Shown: positions 17,497 through 25,679 of the stretch, piece after piece
Layout of the letters: every line of letters starts with the position of its first letter
Position numbering within the stretch: position 1 is the first letter of the stretch
DNA from: Streptomyces sp. SCL15-4
Lineage (GTDB): Bacteria > Actinomycetota > Actinomycetes > Streptomycetales > Streptomycetaceae
NCBI RefSeq assembly: GCF_033366695.1
Contig: NZ_JAOBTQ010000001.1
Coordinates: 3,472,001 to 3,536,000, forward strand
DNA length: 64,000 nucleotides
Direction: 5' to 3'
Translations under genes and position numbers: made by a program
The notes under the pieces: model-generated
The model's database searches: none
Seen by the model: only the letters and a program-made list of their open reading frames with translations
What the model was told of the DNA's origin: nothing

Positions 17497-19155
17497 TTGG
17501 CGTCGCACCGCAAGCCGCGCCCCGGCGGCACCCAGACGACGGGCATCCGCACTCCCGCCCTCGCCACCGCCGCGCTCACCTCCATGGCCGTGCTCACCCA
17601 GTCCGCCGAGGCCCTCTCCCCGACCGGCCACGCCGGACCGACCCCGGAGGAGATCGAACGAAAGATCGACGACTTCTACCGCCAAGCGGAGTCGGCGATG
17701 GAGACGACGTCCGGGGGCGGCAGGGCTCGGGCGGGACGGGGCGGCCGGGGGATTGTGAATGAGCGGGGTGAGCGGGGTGAGCCGGGCGGCCGTGGGGAGC
17801 GAGGGGCAGGTTCGGAGCTGAGGGCGCGCGCGGAGCTGGATGGGAGCGCGGACGGGAGTCGGCGCGGGGAGCGCGCCTTGGGCGCGGGGCAGGGCGGGCG
17901 CGCGGAGCGGGCGGGGCTCGCCGAGTGGACTGGGCGGAGTGCGGAGAGCGGGCGCGCGGGCAGGGCCGGGCGCGCGGGCGGAGGCGCCGTACGGGGCGAG
18001 CGGACCGAATCCGGCGGAGGCATCGGACGGGGCGGGCGCCCCGAAGCGGACGGCGGCACCCGAGGGGGCGAGCGGCCGGAACCAGCCGCACGCACCGGAT
18101 GGGACGGGCGTCCGGAGGCGGGCAGGTGGGCCGTGACGAGCGGGCGCGCCGAGACTCCGCGCGGTGCGGACGGCAGTCTTCAGCGGCTCCGCGACGAGGT
18201 CGCGCGGCGGGCCCGGCAGCGCACTTGGCCCACCGCCCGGGGTGTGATCGCGGTCCAGGGCGGCACTGCGGCAGGGCAGGCCGAGCGCGGAACGGCCGGA
18301 ACGGAGCACGGAACGGGCCGACCGGAGCCAGGCACAGGCATGGAGCAGGCCGGGCCCGGTACGAGCCGGACCGAGCCGGGCATAGGCCAGGCCGAGCGCA
18401 TCACGCACGCCACCGCTCACGCCGAGCGCGCTACCGGCCCCACCGGACAAGAGGCCGGCCGTCCCGAGCGCACCCCCGGCCGCCCCAGGCCCGCTACCGG
18501 CCGCCCGGAGCGCGCCACCCCCACCGGACACACGACCCTCGCTCCACCCCTCCGAGCCACCCTCGCTCCACCGCTTCAGGCCGTCCCGACGCCCGCTGTA
18601 GCCACGCCGGTCCCGGCCGGCGCGGCGGGCGCGCGGGACGCCGTCGCGGTGGCGGCCTCGGCGGACAGGCGGCCGGACACGTCCGCCGGCGGTCCGAAGG
18701 CGGCCAAGGCCACCGTCGGGAAAAAGCTCGCCCACGCGCGAGTGCTGCTGTCCAGGCGGGCCGCCCAGGCCCCCGCGACACCCGCCGGCGCCTACGCGAC
18801 CAAGGCCGGCAAGGCCGTCGCCTTCGCCCGGGCCCAGCTCGGCAAGCCCTGTGTGTGGGGCGCCGCAGGCCCCGGCTCCTACGACTGCGCCGGACTCACC
18901 CAGGCCGCCTGGAAGTCCGCCGGCGTCACCCTCCCGCGCACGGCGCCCGCGCAGGCCGGCGCCGGCACCCCGGTTCCGCCTGCCGAGGCCCGCGCCGGTG
19001 ACCTGGTCTTCTTCCACGACGGCGCCGGCCACGTAGGGCTCTGCACGGGTGACGGCATGATGATCCACGCGCCGAGGCCGGGCGCGTACGTCCGCGAGGA
19101 GCCGGTCGCCGCGCTCGGCGGGTCGGCCGTCCACAGCGTGGTACGGCCGGGCTGA
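17497..19155 (+). CDS. Secreted NlpC/P60 cell-wall hydrolase with a long low-complexity linker
   Basis: This is a 552-residue protein. After a Streptomyces-type N-terminus (MASHRKPRPGG) and a hydrophobic signal segment (about 21-40) comes a short helix PTPEEIERKIDDFYRQAE. About 300 residues of Gly/Arg/Glu/Ala-rich sequence follow. The C-terminal NlpC/P60 domain has Cys464 in YDCAGL and His512 in GHVGLC and would cleave D-Glu-mDAP type bonds in stem peptides. The start is a TTG at 17497 with GGAAGGAG upstream. Compared with the sister at 20002, the long coiled coil is replaced by the linker. Confidence 0.83.
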   Translation: MASHRKPRPGGTQTTGIRTPALATAALTSMAVLTQSAEALSPTGHAGPTPEEIERKIDDFYRQAESAMETTSGGGRARAGRGGRGIVNERGERGEPGGRGERGAGSELRARAELDGSADGSRRGERALGAGQGGRAERAGLAEWTGRSAESGRAGRAGRAGGGAVRGERTESGGGIGRGGRPEADGGTRGGERPEPAARTGWDGRPEAGRWAVTSGRAETPRGADGSLQRLRDEVARRARQRTWPTARGVIAVQGGTAAGQAERGTAGTEHGTGRPEPGTGMEQAGPGTSRTEPGIGQAERITHATAHAERATGPTGQEAGRPERTPGRPRPATGRPERATPTGHTTLAPPLRATLAPPLQAVPTPAVATPVPAGAAGARDAVAVAASADRRPDTSAGGPKAAKATVGKKLAHARVLLSRRAAQAPATPAGAYATKAGKAVAFARAQLGKPCVWGAAGPGSYDCAGLTQAAWKSAGVTLPRTAPAQAGAGTPVPPAEARAGDLVFFHDGAGHVGLCTGDGMMIHAPRPGAYVREEPVAALGGSAVHSVVRPG

Positions 19156-19174
19156 CGCCGAGACGCGCGGGAGA

Positions 19175-19528
19175 TCAGGTCCAGAGGACGGCGATGAAGA
19201 TGTTGACCATGGTCAGCAGCCCGACCAGCCCGAAGATCCCCTTGTCGATCCGCTCCTCGTCACGCTTCACATAGACGAGGCCGAGGATCACGATCAGCAG
19301 GGCCAGCTTGACCCCGAGCTTGATGTTGTTGAGGTGGTGGTCCTCGGCCTGGTCGAGCCCGACCAGAGCCACGCCGGTGACCAGCATGGTGATCGCGCCG
19401 TGCAGCATCCCGGGCACGAACCGGGCCGTGCCCTGGCCCATCGCCTTCATCTGGGTTAGGAAACCGCCGAGCAGCGCGGCGATGCCGATGATGTGCAGGC
19501 CGACGAAGAGATGGATGAGTACGTCCAT
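19175..19528 (-). CDS. Small integral membrane protein
   Basis: This 117-residue protein has four predicted membrane segments, beginning MDVLIHLFVGLHIIGIAALLG, with a charged loop DQAEDHHLNN between the second and third. It has no catalytic motif I recognise. I start it at the ATG at 19528, because an upstream extension to 19696 is Gly-rich and unlike a protein. It converges with the NlpC/P60 gene, leaving 19 bp between stops. Confidence 0.75.
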   Translation of the reverse strand: MDVLIHLFVGLHIIGIAALLGGFLTQMKAMGQGTARFVPGMLHGAITMLVTGVALVGLDQAEDHHLNNIKLGVKLALLIVILGLVYVKRDEERIDKGIFGLVGLLTMVNIFIAVLWT

Positions 19529-20001
19529 GGAGCCGGAGCCTAGCCAGCCCCCACCGGTCGCCCTGCCACCGGCCCCCGCCGGCACCCCGCCCCACCCTCG
19601 ACGCCGCCCCCCAAGCCCCGACCGGATCACGCATACCGGATCGCGCATAAACGCGCCCCACAGCGCCCATAGCACCCCACCACCCCCGCCAGTCACCGTT
19701 TCCCCGCTTCGGTCATCACGCCCCGTGAAAACGACGACTCCGGACCGATCACGCGATCACTGCGGCCACGCCACGATCAGCGCGGACCAGTTCCGCACAC
19801 CGTGTCACCATTCCGTCACCATCCGTCCTAACGTCCTCCCCCAGGTGACCGGCTTCCCCTCGCCGCCCGGACCGGGGCGGCAACCGGCCGCCTACGCCGA
19901 GAAAGACCCGGCGGCGGCCACTCCCCCTGCACGGGCCGCCCCGGGCCGCACGGACGACCGCTCGGTCGTACGAGTCGTACGGAAGGACGTGACGGTTCCA
20001 G

Positions 20002-21069
20002 GTGGCAGCCCACCGCAAGCCCCCGCAACGCCCGCTCACCGGCCATACGGTCCGGACGGCCGCCACTCTCGCCCTGGCGGGCGCGGCCACCGTGACCTGC
20101 TTCGACGGAACGGGCCACGCCGAGCCGCAGCTGACGCCGGCGCAGGTGAAGGTCCGGGTGGAGACGCTGTACCGGGAGGCCGAGGCCGCGACCGAGAAGT
20201 ACAACGGGGCGAAGGAGGAGGCGGACGCGGCCCAGCGGCGGCTGAGCGCCCTGCAGGACCAGACCGCGCGCAGGCGGATGAGGCTGGACGCGGCCCGGAA
20301 CGCCCTGGGCTCGATCGCGGCGGCGCAGTACCGGGACGGCGCCATCGACCCGGCCTGGCAGCTGGCCCTCTCCAGCGACCCCGACCGGTACCTGGACGGT
20401 GCCGCGTTCGCCGAGCGGGCCGGTGACCGGCAGGCCGCCGCGGTGTCGCGGGTGCGCGGGCAGCTGCGGGAGATCGAGCGGCTGCGCGGTGCCGCACGCA
20501 TCGAGGTGAAGTCACTGCGGTCCCGGCAGGCCGAGCTGCGCCGGCAGAAGAGGACCGTCACCGGCAAGCTGGACGAGGCCCGGCGGCTGCTCGGGCGGCT
20601 GACTCCCCGGGAGCGCGCCGAGGCCACCGCCGACGCCGGCGCCCCGGCGGGACGCGTCTCCCGGTCGGCCGCCGATCCGCGGGAGTCACTGGAGCGGGCC
20701 GGATCCGTCCTGGCACCCGGCGGACGCGCCGCCGTGGCCGTCGCCTACGCGTACGGCAAGCTCGGCAGCCCCTACGTGTGGGGCGCCACCGGTCCGAACG
20801 CCTTCGACTGCTCGGGCCTGGTCCAGGCCGCCTACCGCGCCGCCGGTCTCTCCCTGCCGCGCACCTCCTACGCCCAGATCAACGCGGGCCGGCGGATCTC
20901 CCGCTCCGAACTACGGCCGGGAGACCTGGTGTTCTTCTATCCCGGCATCAGCCACGTCGGCATCTACGTGGGCGGTGGCCGGATGATCCACGCCCCGAAC
21001 CCGTCGGCTCCGGTCCGGCTGGCCCCGATCGACCAGATGCCGTTCGCTGGAGCGACCCGGGTGGTGTGA
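20002..21069 (+). CDS. Secreted NlpC/P60 cell-wall hydrolase with coiled coil
   Basis: This 355-residue protein has a signal segment (about 17-40), a long coiled coil (about 45-200, with RRLSALQDQTARRR) and a C-terminal NlpC/P60 domain with Cys270 in FDCSGL and His318 in SHVGIY. This is the usual build of RipA-like endopeptidases, in which the coiled coil occludes or positions the domain. The GTG at 20002 has GGAAGGA 14 bases upstream, a rather long spacing. The 470-bp gap before it holds short direct repeats (GTCACCATTCCG and GTCACCATCCG at about 19805-19827) and no riboswitch that I can see. Confidence 0.88.
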   Translation: MAAHRKPPQRPLTGHTVRTAATLALAGAATVTCFDGTGHAEPQLTPAQVKVRVETLYREAEAATEKYNGAKEEADAAQRRLSALQDQTARRRMRLDAARNALGSIAAAQYRDGAIDPAWQLALSSDPDRYLDGAAFAERAGDRQAAAVSRVRGQLREIERLRGAARIEVKSLRSRQAELRRQKRTVTGKLDEARRLLGRLTPRERAEATADAGAPAGRVSRSAADPRESLERAGSVLAPGGRAAVAVAYAYGKLGSPYVWGATGPNAFDCSGLVQAAYRAAGLSLPRTSYAQINAGRRISRSELRPGDLVFFYPGISHVGIYVGGGRMIHAPNPSAPVRLAPIDQMPFAGATRVV

Positions 21070-21097
21070 GGGGCGGGCCCGGGCGGGCCCGTAGGGG

Positions 21098-21841
21098 TCA
21101 GACCAGCCGGCGCGCGGTCGCCCAGCGGGTCAGCTCGTGCCGGTTGGACAGCTGGAGCTTGCGCAGGACCGCCGAGACATGGGACTCGACCGTCTTCACC
21201 GAGATGAACAGCTGCTTGGCGATCTCCTTGTAGGCGTAGCCACGGGCGATCAGGCGCAGCACCTCGCGTTCCCGCTGGGTGAGGCGGTCCAGGTCCTCGT
21301 CCACGGGCGGGGCGTCGGTCGACGCGAAGGCGTCCAGGACGAACCCGGCCAGCCGCGGGGAGAAGACGGCGTCGCCCTCCTGGACGCGGAAGATGGAGTC
21401 GATCAGGTCGGCGCCGGTGATGGTCTTGGTGACGTAGCCGCGGGCGCCGCCGCGGATCACCCCGATGACGTCCTCCGCGGCGTCCGACACGGACAGCGCG
21501 AGGAAGCGGACGGGCCGCTCGGCGTCGGCCGACAGCGCCGCGCACCGGCGCAGCACCTCCACCCCGCCGCCGCCCGGGAGGTGCACGTCGAGGAGGACCA
21601 CCTCGGGCCGGGCGGCGGTGATGACCGCGACGGCCTGGTCGACGTCCGCGGCCTCGCCGACCACCTCGACGCCGGTCTCGGCGGTCTGGCCGATCTCGGC
21701 CTGGACGCCGGTGCGGAACATCCGGTGGTCGTCCACGAGAACCACCCGTACGTGCCGCCCGCCCGCGTCGGCACCGGGACCGCCGGACCCGGCCGCCTCC
21801 GCCGTCCCCGCCGTGCCGTTCGCCTCGGTCGCGTCGCTCAT
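21098..21841 (-). CDS. LuxR-family two-component response regulator
   Basis: This 247-residue regulator has an acidic Gly-rich N-terminal tail of about 28 residues. A receiver domain follows, with Asp85 in LLDVHLPG as phosphoacceptor and Lys in YVTKTI. The C-terminal LuxR helix-turn-helix reads LTQREREVLRLIARG...VKTVESHV. It overlaps the histidine kinase gene by 4 bp and is its cognate partner. A small GC hairpin at 21074-21091 separates it from the convergent NlpC/P60 gene. Confidence 0.92.
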   Translation of the reverse strand: MSDATEANGTAGTAEAAGSGGPGADAGGRHVRVVLVDDHRMFRTGVQAEIGQTAETGVEVVGEAADVDQAVAVITAARPEVVLLDVHLPGGGGVEVLRRCAALSADAERPVRFLALSVSDAAEDVIGVIRGGARGYVTKTITGADLIDSIFRVQEGDAVFSPRLAGFVLDAFASTDAPPVDEDLDRLTQREREVLRLIARGYAYKEIAKQLFISVKTVESHVSAVLRKLQLSNRHELTRWATARRLV

Positions 21842-23163
21842 GACGTCTTCTCCGCCCTCTCCATCTCCAGCTCGACCTCGGTGCCGCCGCCGGGCACCGC
21901 CCGCAGCCGGGCCGTGCCGCCGTTGCGCTCCATGCGGCCGATGATCGATTCTCTGACACCCATGCGGTCGGCGGGTATCGCGTCGAGGTCGAAGCCGGGA
22001 CCGCGGTCCCGTACGGAGACGAAGACCGACTTTCCCTCGACTTCGGCGTAGACCTGTACGGCACCGCCCTCGCCACCGTACTTGGCGGCGTTCACCATAG
22101 CCTCGCGCGCGGCTTGCGTCTGTGCCGCGGTCCTCTCGTCCAGGGGGCAGTCGCCGACGACGACCACCTCGATGGGCACGCCGTGCTTGTCCTCCACCTC
22201 GGCGGCGTTGCGCCGCACCGCCTCGGCGACCGTGCCGGGTTCGTCGGCCTCGTCCTTGCCGGTGCCCTCGGGTTTGTACAGCCAGGTGCGCAGGTCGCGT
22301 TCCTGGGCGCGGGCGAGGCGGCGCACCTCGCCCGCGTTCTCGGCGTTGCGCTGGATCAGGGTGAGGGTGTGCAGGACGGAGTCGTGGACGTGGGCGGCGA
22401 CCTCCGCGCGTTCCTGGGCGCGGATGCGCATCAGGCGTTCCTCGGAGAGGTCCTGGGTCATGCGGACCAGGTAGGGACCGGCGAGCAGGGTGATGCCGAC
22501 GAGGACGACGAGCGCGGCCTGCAGCACCGCGCCGAGGTGCGCGGCGGAGCCCTGGAGGACGAAGACCGCCGTGACACCGGCCGTGACGAGCAGGACGCCG
22601 CCGACCGTGCGCAGCAGGGTGAGGGTGCGGCGTCGGCGGCCGGCCTCGACCCAGCGGGCCCGGCGGGCGTTGTCCGCCTGGCGCCAGACGAGGGCGACGC
22701 CGGCCGCGACGAGCACGGCGGGCACCAGATAGGCCTTGGTCGCGCTGCCCAGGTCGACGCTGCCCACGAAGACCATGGAGACGACGACCATGAGGAGCAG
22801 GGCGGCGATCTGGCCGCGGTCCGGTTTGCGGGGCACCAGTCTGCGCCGGCCGTCCGGGAAGGTCTCCGTGCCCACCAGCGAGGACTTCTGGCCGCCGACG
22901 CCGCCGACGCCGAGCGGGACGAAGAACCAGAACGCGGCGTAGAGCAGCGCGCCGAGCCCGTCGGCCATGAGCAGGCCGGCGAAGACGAGCCGCACCCAGA
23001 TGACGGGCAGCCCGAGATGCCCGGCGAGCCCCCGCGCCACTCCGCCGAGCCAGCGTCCGTCGCTGCTGCGGTAGAGCTTGCGCGGGGGCCGCGGGTCGTC
23101 GAGTGGCAGGCTTGCGGCTTCCGGCATGCCAACGATGGTCACACGGGCGGCGGGGCGGAGCAT
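21838..23163 (-). CDS. Histidine kinase with N-terminal PspC domain
   Basis: This 441-residue sensor kinase starts with a PspC domain (about 28-90, LYRSSDGRWLGGVARGLAGH). It then has four or five more membrane segments, a HisKA_3-type dimerisation helix with the phospho-His in HVHDSVLHTL (about 255) and an HATPase domain with NAAKYGG and DRGPGFDL. The PspC domain suggests membrane-stress input. The start at 23163 has a GGGGGG ribosome site about 9 bases upstream; an ATG at 23127 is possible but has none. It is divergent from a second PspC gene 186 bp away. Confidence 0.88.
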   Translation of the reverse strand: MLRPAARVTIVGMPEAASLPLDDPRPPRKLYRSSDGRWLGGVARGLAGHLGLPVIWVRLVFAGLLMADGLGALLYAAFWFFVPLGVGGVGGQKSSLVGTETFPDGRRRLVPRKPDRGQIAALLLMVVVSMVFVGSVDLGSATKAYLVPAVLVAAGVALVWRQADNARRARWVEAGRRRRTLTLLRTVGGVLLVTAGVTAVFVLQGSAAHLGAVLQAALVVLVGITLLAGPYLVRMTQDLSEERLMRIRAQERAEVAAHVHDSVLHTLTLIQRNAENAGEVRRLARAQERDLRTWLYKPEGTGKDEADEPGTVAEAVRRNAAEVEDKHGVPIEVVVVGDCPLDERTAAQTQAAREAMVNAAKYGGEGGAVQVYAEVEGKSVFVSVRDRGPGFDLDAIPADRMGVRESIIGRMERNGGTARLRAVPGGGTEVELEMERAEKTS

Positions 23164-23348
23164 CAGGGTCGACCCCCCAGACGCCCCTGATCTTCCGCCG
23201 GGGCCGGTCGGGGTGGGCTGCTCGTGCGGTACGTCCCGGCGGGCGGTGCGGCTCGAACGCTTCCCCGCCTGGTCTCAGGGCCGATTTCAGGGTTGGCCCA
23301 GGGTCGTCCCGACTGCCGCCGGGGCGGCCGGGCGGTCACCATGGACGC

Positions 23349-24839
23349 ATGACGGATCACGAGCACGCCGCGACGGGTCCGGGACCCGGCCCCGGCCCGC
23401 GCCCGGCCCCGGGCCCCGGGCCGACGGATGCCGCGCCCGCCGCGACGGAAGCGCCCGGAGCGGCCGGCGCCGGCTCCCGCACCGGCTTCCGCCCCGGTTC
23501 CCGGAGCGCCGGCCCCTCTCTCGCGCGGGACGCGGAGGGACAGGAGAGCCCCCGGCTCCCCGAGCGGTTCCGCCGCGACCGCGGACACAGGATGATCGCG
23601 GGCGTGTGCGCGGGACTCGGCCGGCAGACCGACATGGACCCGGTGATCTTCCGGATCACGCTGGCCGTGCTGTCCGCGACGGGCGGCCTGGGCCTCATCT
23701 TCTACGGCTTCGCCTGGCTGCTGGTGCCGTACGCGGACGAGGAGGAGAACGAGGTCCGCAAGCTGTTCACGGCCCGGGTCGACGGCCATGCGCTGGCCGC
23801 GGTGCTGTTCGCCCTGGTCGGCTGCGGAATCTTCCTGACCATGCTCAGGAACGGCGGGGTGCTGGCGTTCGCCGCGGTGCTCTCGCTGCTGCTCGCGGGC
23901 GCGGGGTACTGGTCGCGGCGCCGTGACGCCCCCGACCACGATCCGCTGGCGGCGCAGGCCGCCGCCGACGCACCCCCGGAGGCCCAGGCACCGCCGGTCG
24001 TCACCGCCTACCCCTCCTGGTGGCGGGACCCGATCGTCAAGGACGGCACCCATGTCGGCGGCACCGGCTATCTGTGGGGGCCCGGCGACGCCCGCGGACG
24101 GGACCTGACGTCGGCCCTGGACGTCGGCATCACCACCCCCTGGACGCACCCCGGGGCGATACCCGCGCCCGAGGCCAAGCCCCCGAGACCGCGCGGCCCG
24201 CGCTGGATCGGCGACTGGGTGGTCCTGCTCGCCCTGCTGGCGGGCGGCCTGGCCGCCTGGCTCGGCCGGCACACCCACCCGCTGGGCACCAGCCTCCAGA
24301 CCGGCCTGGCCTGCGCGCTGGCGGTGTTCGGACTGGGCATAGCGCTCAGCGCGTTCCTGGGCCGGACGGGCGCCGGGACGGTGTTCCTGGCCGTGATCAC
24401 GGCGGCCCTGCTCGCCGGGGCGGCGGCCCTGCCCCGGGACATCACCGCCGACTGGAAGGAGGCGTCCTGGAAACCGGCCGCGGTGGCGCGTGTGCGGGCC
24501 GGTTACGACCTCGGTACGGGGCGGGCCACGCTGGACCTGACCCGGGTCCGCCCGGCCACCGGGCGTTCGGTCGCCACGGACGCCCGGGTGGGCGCGGGGC
24601 GGCTGAAGGTGATCGTGCCGGCGGACGTGACCGTGCGGATGGACATCGATGTGGGGCTGGGCGACATCCGGTTGCCCGGGGACGGTGGAAAGGACGTGGA
24701 CGTGCGGCCCGGCAGGCATCGGGATGTGACGCTGGCGCCGGCCAAGGCCGCGGCCAGGGGCTCGGGGACGCCGGGCACGCTGGATCTCACGCTCGGCGTC
24801 GGAGTGGGACAGGTGGAGGTCAGCCGTGCTGCGTCATGA
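23349..24839 (+). CDS. PspC-domain membrane protein
   Basis: This 496-residue membrane protein has a Pro/Gly/Ala-rich N-terminus of about 80 residues and a PspC domain (about 82-140, MIAGVCAGLGRQTDMDP). Several membrane segments follow, then a C-terminal extracytoplasmic beta-rich domain (about 385-496) like the adhesin or DUF4097-type domains of LiaF-like stress proteins (VDVRPGRHRDVTLAP). It is divergent from the PspC-type kinase and may report to the same system. Its last 14 bp overlap the next small gene. Confidence 0.8.
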   Translation: MTDHEHAATGPGPGPGPRPAPGPGPTDAAPAATEAPGAAGAGSRTGFRPGSRSAGPSLARDAEGQESPRLPERFRRDRGHRMIAGVCAGLGRQTDMDPVIFRITLAVLSATGGLGLIFYGFAWLLVPYADEEENEVRKLFTARVDGHALAAVLFALVGCGIFLTMLRNGGVLAFAAVLSLLLAGAGYWSRRRDAPDHDPLAAQAAADAPPEAQAPPVVTAYPSWWRDPIVKDGTHVGGTGYLWGPGDARGRDLTSALDVGITTPWTHPGAIPAPEAKPPRPRGPRWIGDWVVLLALLAGGLAAWLGRHTHPLGTSLQTGLACALAVFGLGIALSAFLGRTGAGTVFLAVITAALLAGAAALPRDITADWKEASWKPAAVARVRAGYDLGTGRATLDLTRVRPATGRSVATDARVGAGRLKVIVPADVTVRMDIDVGLGDIRLPGDGGKDVDVRPGRHRDVTLAPAKAAARGSGTPGTLDLTLGVGVGQVEVSRAAS

Positions 24840-25041
24840 GTTCCAGCCCGGGAGGCTGGTCGCCGGGCTCTGCCTCACCGGCATCGCCGCGGCCTACGCG
24901 GGGGACGCGGGCGGCCTGTGGGACACCCCGTGGTTCCTGATGGTTCCGCTGGTCGCGGGCGCCCTGTGTCTGGCCGGCGTCACGGCCGTGCTGGCCCGGG
25001 GGTTCCGCAGACGTCGCGGTGCCGCGGAGGGTCAGCGGTAG
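24826..25041 (+). CDS. Small two-span membrane protein
   Basis: This 71-residue protein has two hydrophobic segments (about 11-27 and 37-57) and a basic C-terminus (RGFRRRRG). Its GTG start lies inside the end of the PspC gene, with GGTGGAGG upstream, so the two are coupled. It is unrecognised by family; it is probably an accessory to the PspC protein. Confidence 0.7.
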   Translation: MLRHEFQPGRLVAGLCLTGIAAAYAGDAGGLWDTPWFLMVPLVAGALCLAGVTAVLARGFRRRRGAAEGQR

Positions 25042-25556
25042 CCGCCGGGCCACCGCCGGGCGCGCCAGGCGGCGTCCACGGAGAAGTAGGGGGCTCCGGC
25101 CAGGATCAGGGGGAGCCAGGCCATCAGGTAGGCGAGGTCGTTTCCGTAGTAGTAGGGGGTGGTGGCCCAGCTCACCGTCAGCCAGAGACTGAGCGAGATC
25201 AGCGCGCCGCCGAGCGCGGCGAGGCGGCCGAGGAGACCGAGGAGGGTGGCGATGCCGACGGCCAGTTCACCGAGGGCGATGGTGTAGCCGAAACCGACCG
25301 GGCTCCTCAGGGCCAGGTCGATCAGGGCCGGGATCGCGGCGGAGTCGCGGGCCGCGCGCATGGTGTCGCCGATCGAGCCGGCGCCGGAGGAGTGCATGAA
25401 GGCGCTGTCGGTGAGCTTGTCCAGGCCGGCGTAGGCGAAGGTGACGCCCAGGAAGAGGCGAAGTGGCAGCAGGGCGTAGTGGGTGGCGGTGTCGCGGAGG
25501 CCGCGGGGCTCGTTCAGCCGGGGAATGCGCGTATCCGTCCGCATGCCTTGAGTCAT
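25032..25556 (-). CDS. DoxX family membrane protein
   Basis: This 174-residue protein has four membrane segments and the DoxX features RLFLGVTFAYAGLDKL and GELAVGIATLLGLLGRLAAL. DoxX-type proteins are linked to quinone-dependent or thiol stress metabolism. Two ATGs (25556 and 25544) can start it. Its end overlaps the convergent small gene by 10 bp. Upstream lies TGACG-ATACGTAT-GACG (about 25595-25612), a possible operator. Confidence 0.83.
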   Translation of the reverse strand: MTQGMRTDTRIPRLNEPRGLRDTATHYALLPLRLFLGVTFAYAGLDKLTDSAFMHSSGAGSIGDTMRAARDSAAIPALIDLALRSPVGFGYTIALGELAVGIATLLGLLGRLAALGGALISLSLWLTVSWATTPYYYGNDLAYLMAWLPLILAGAPYFSVDAAWRARRWPGGYR

Positions 25557-25679
25557 CGCTACAAGCCGCCTTTCACCCGCTGTGCCCCCTGATGTGACGA
25601 TACGTATGACGAAGGGAGCCGGTTCAATCCTGTCCCGGATGATTTTCCGGATTTCGGCCCTCCACGGCGAACCCGCCTC

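Noticed and set aside
17278..19134. Minus-strand open frame opposite the first NlpC/P60 gene
   Set aside because: The catalytic domain on the plus strand is unmistakable, and the minus frame is low-complexity with no start signals.
19529..20001. A c-di-AMP riboswitch before the second NlpC/P60 gene
   Set aside because: None of the conserved ydaO blocks is present there.
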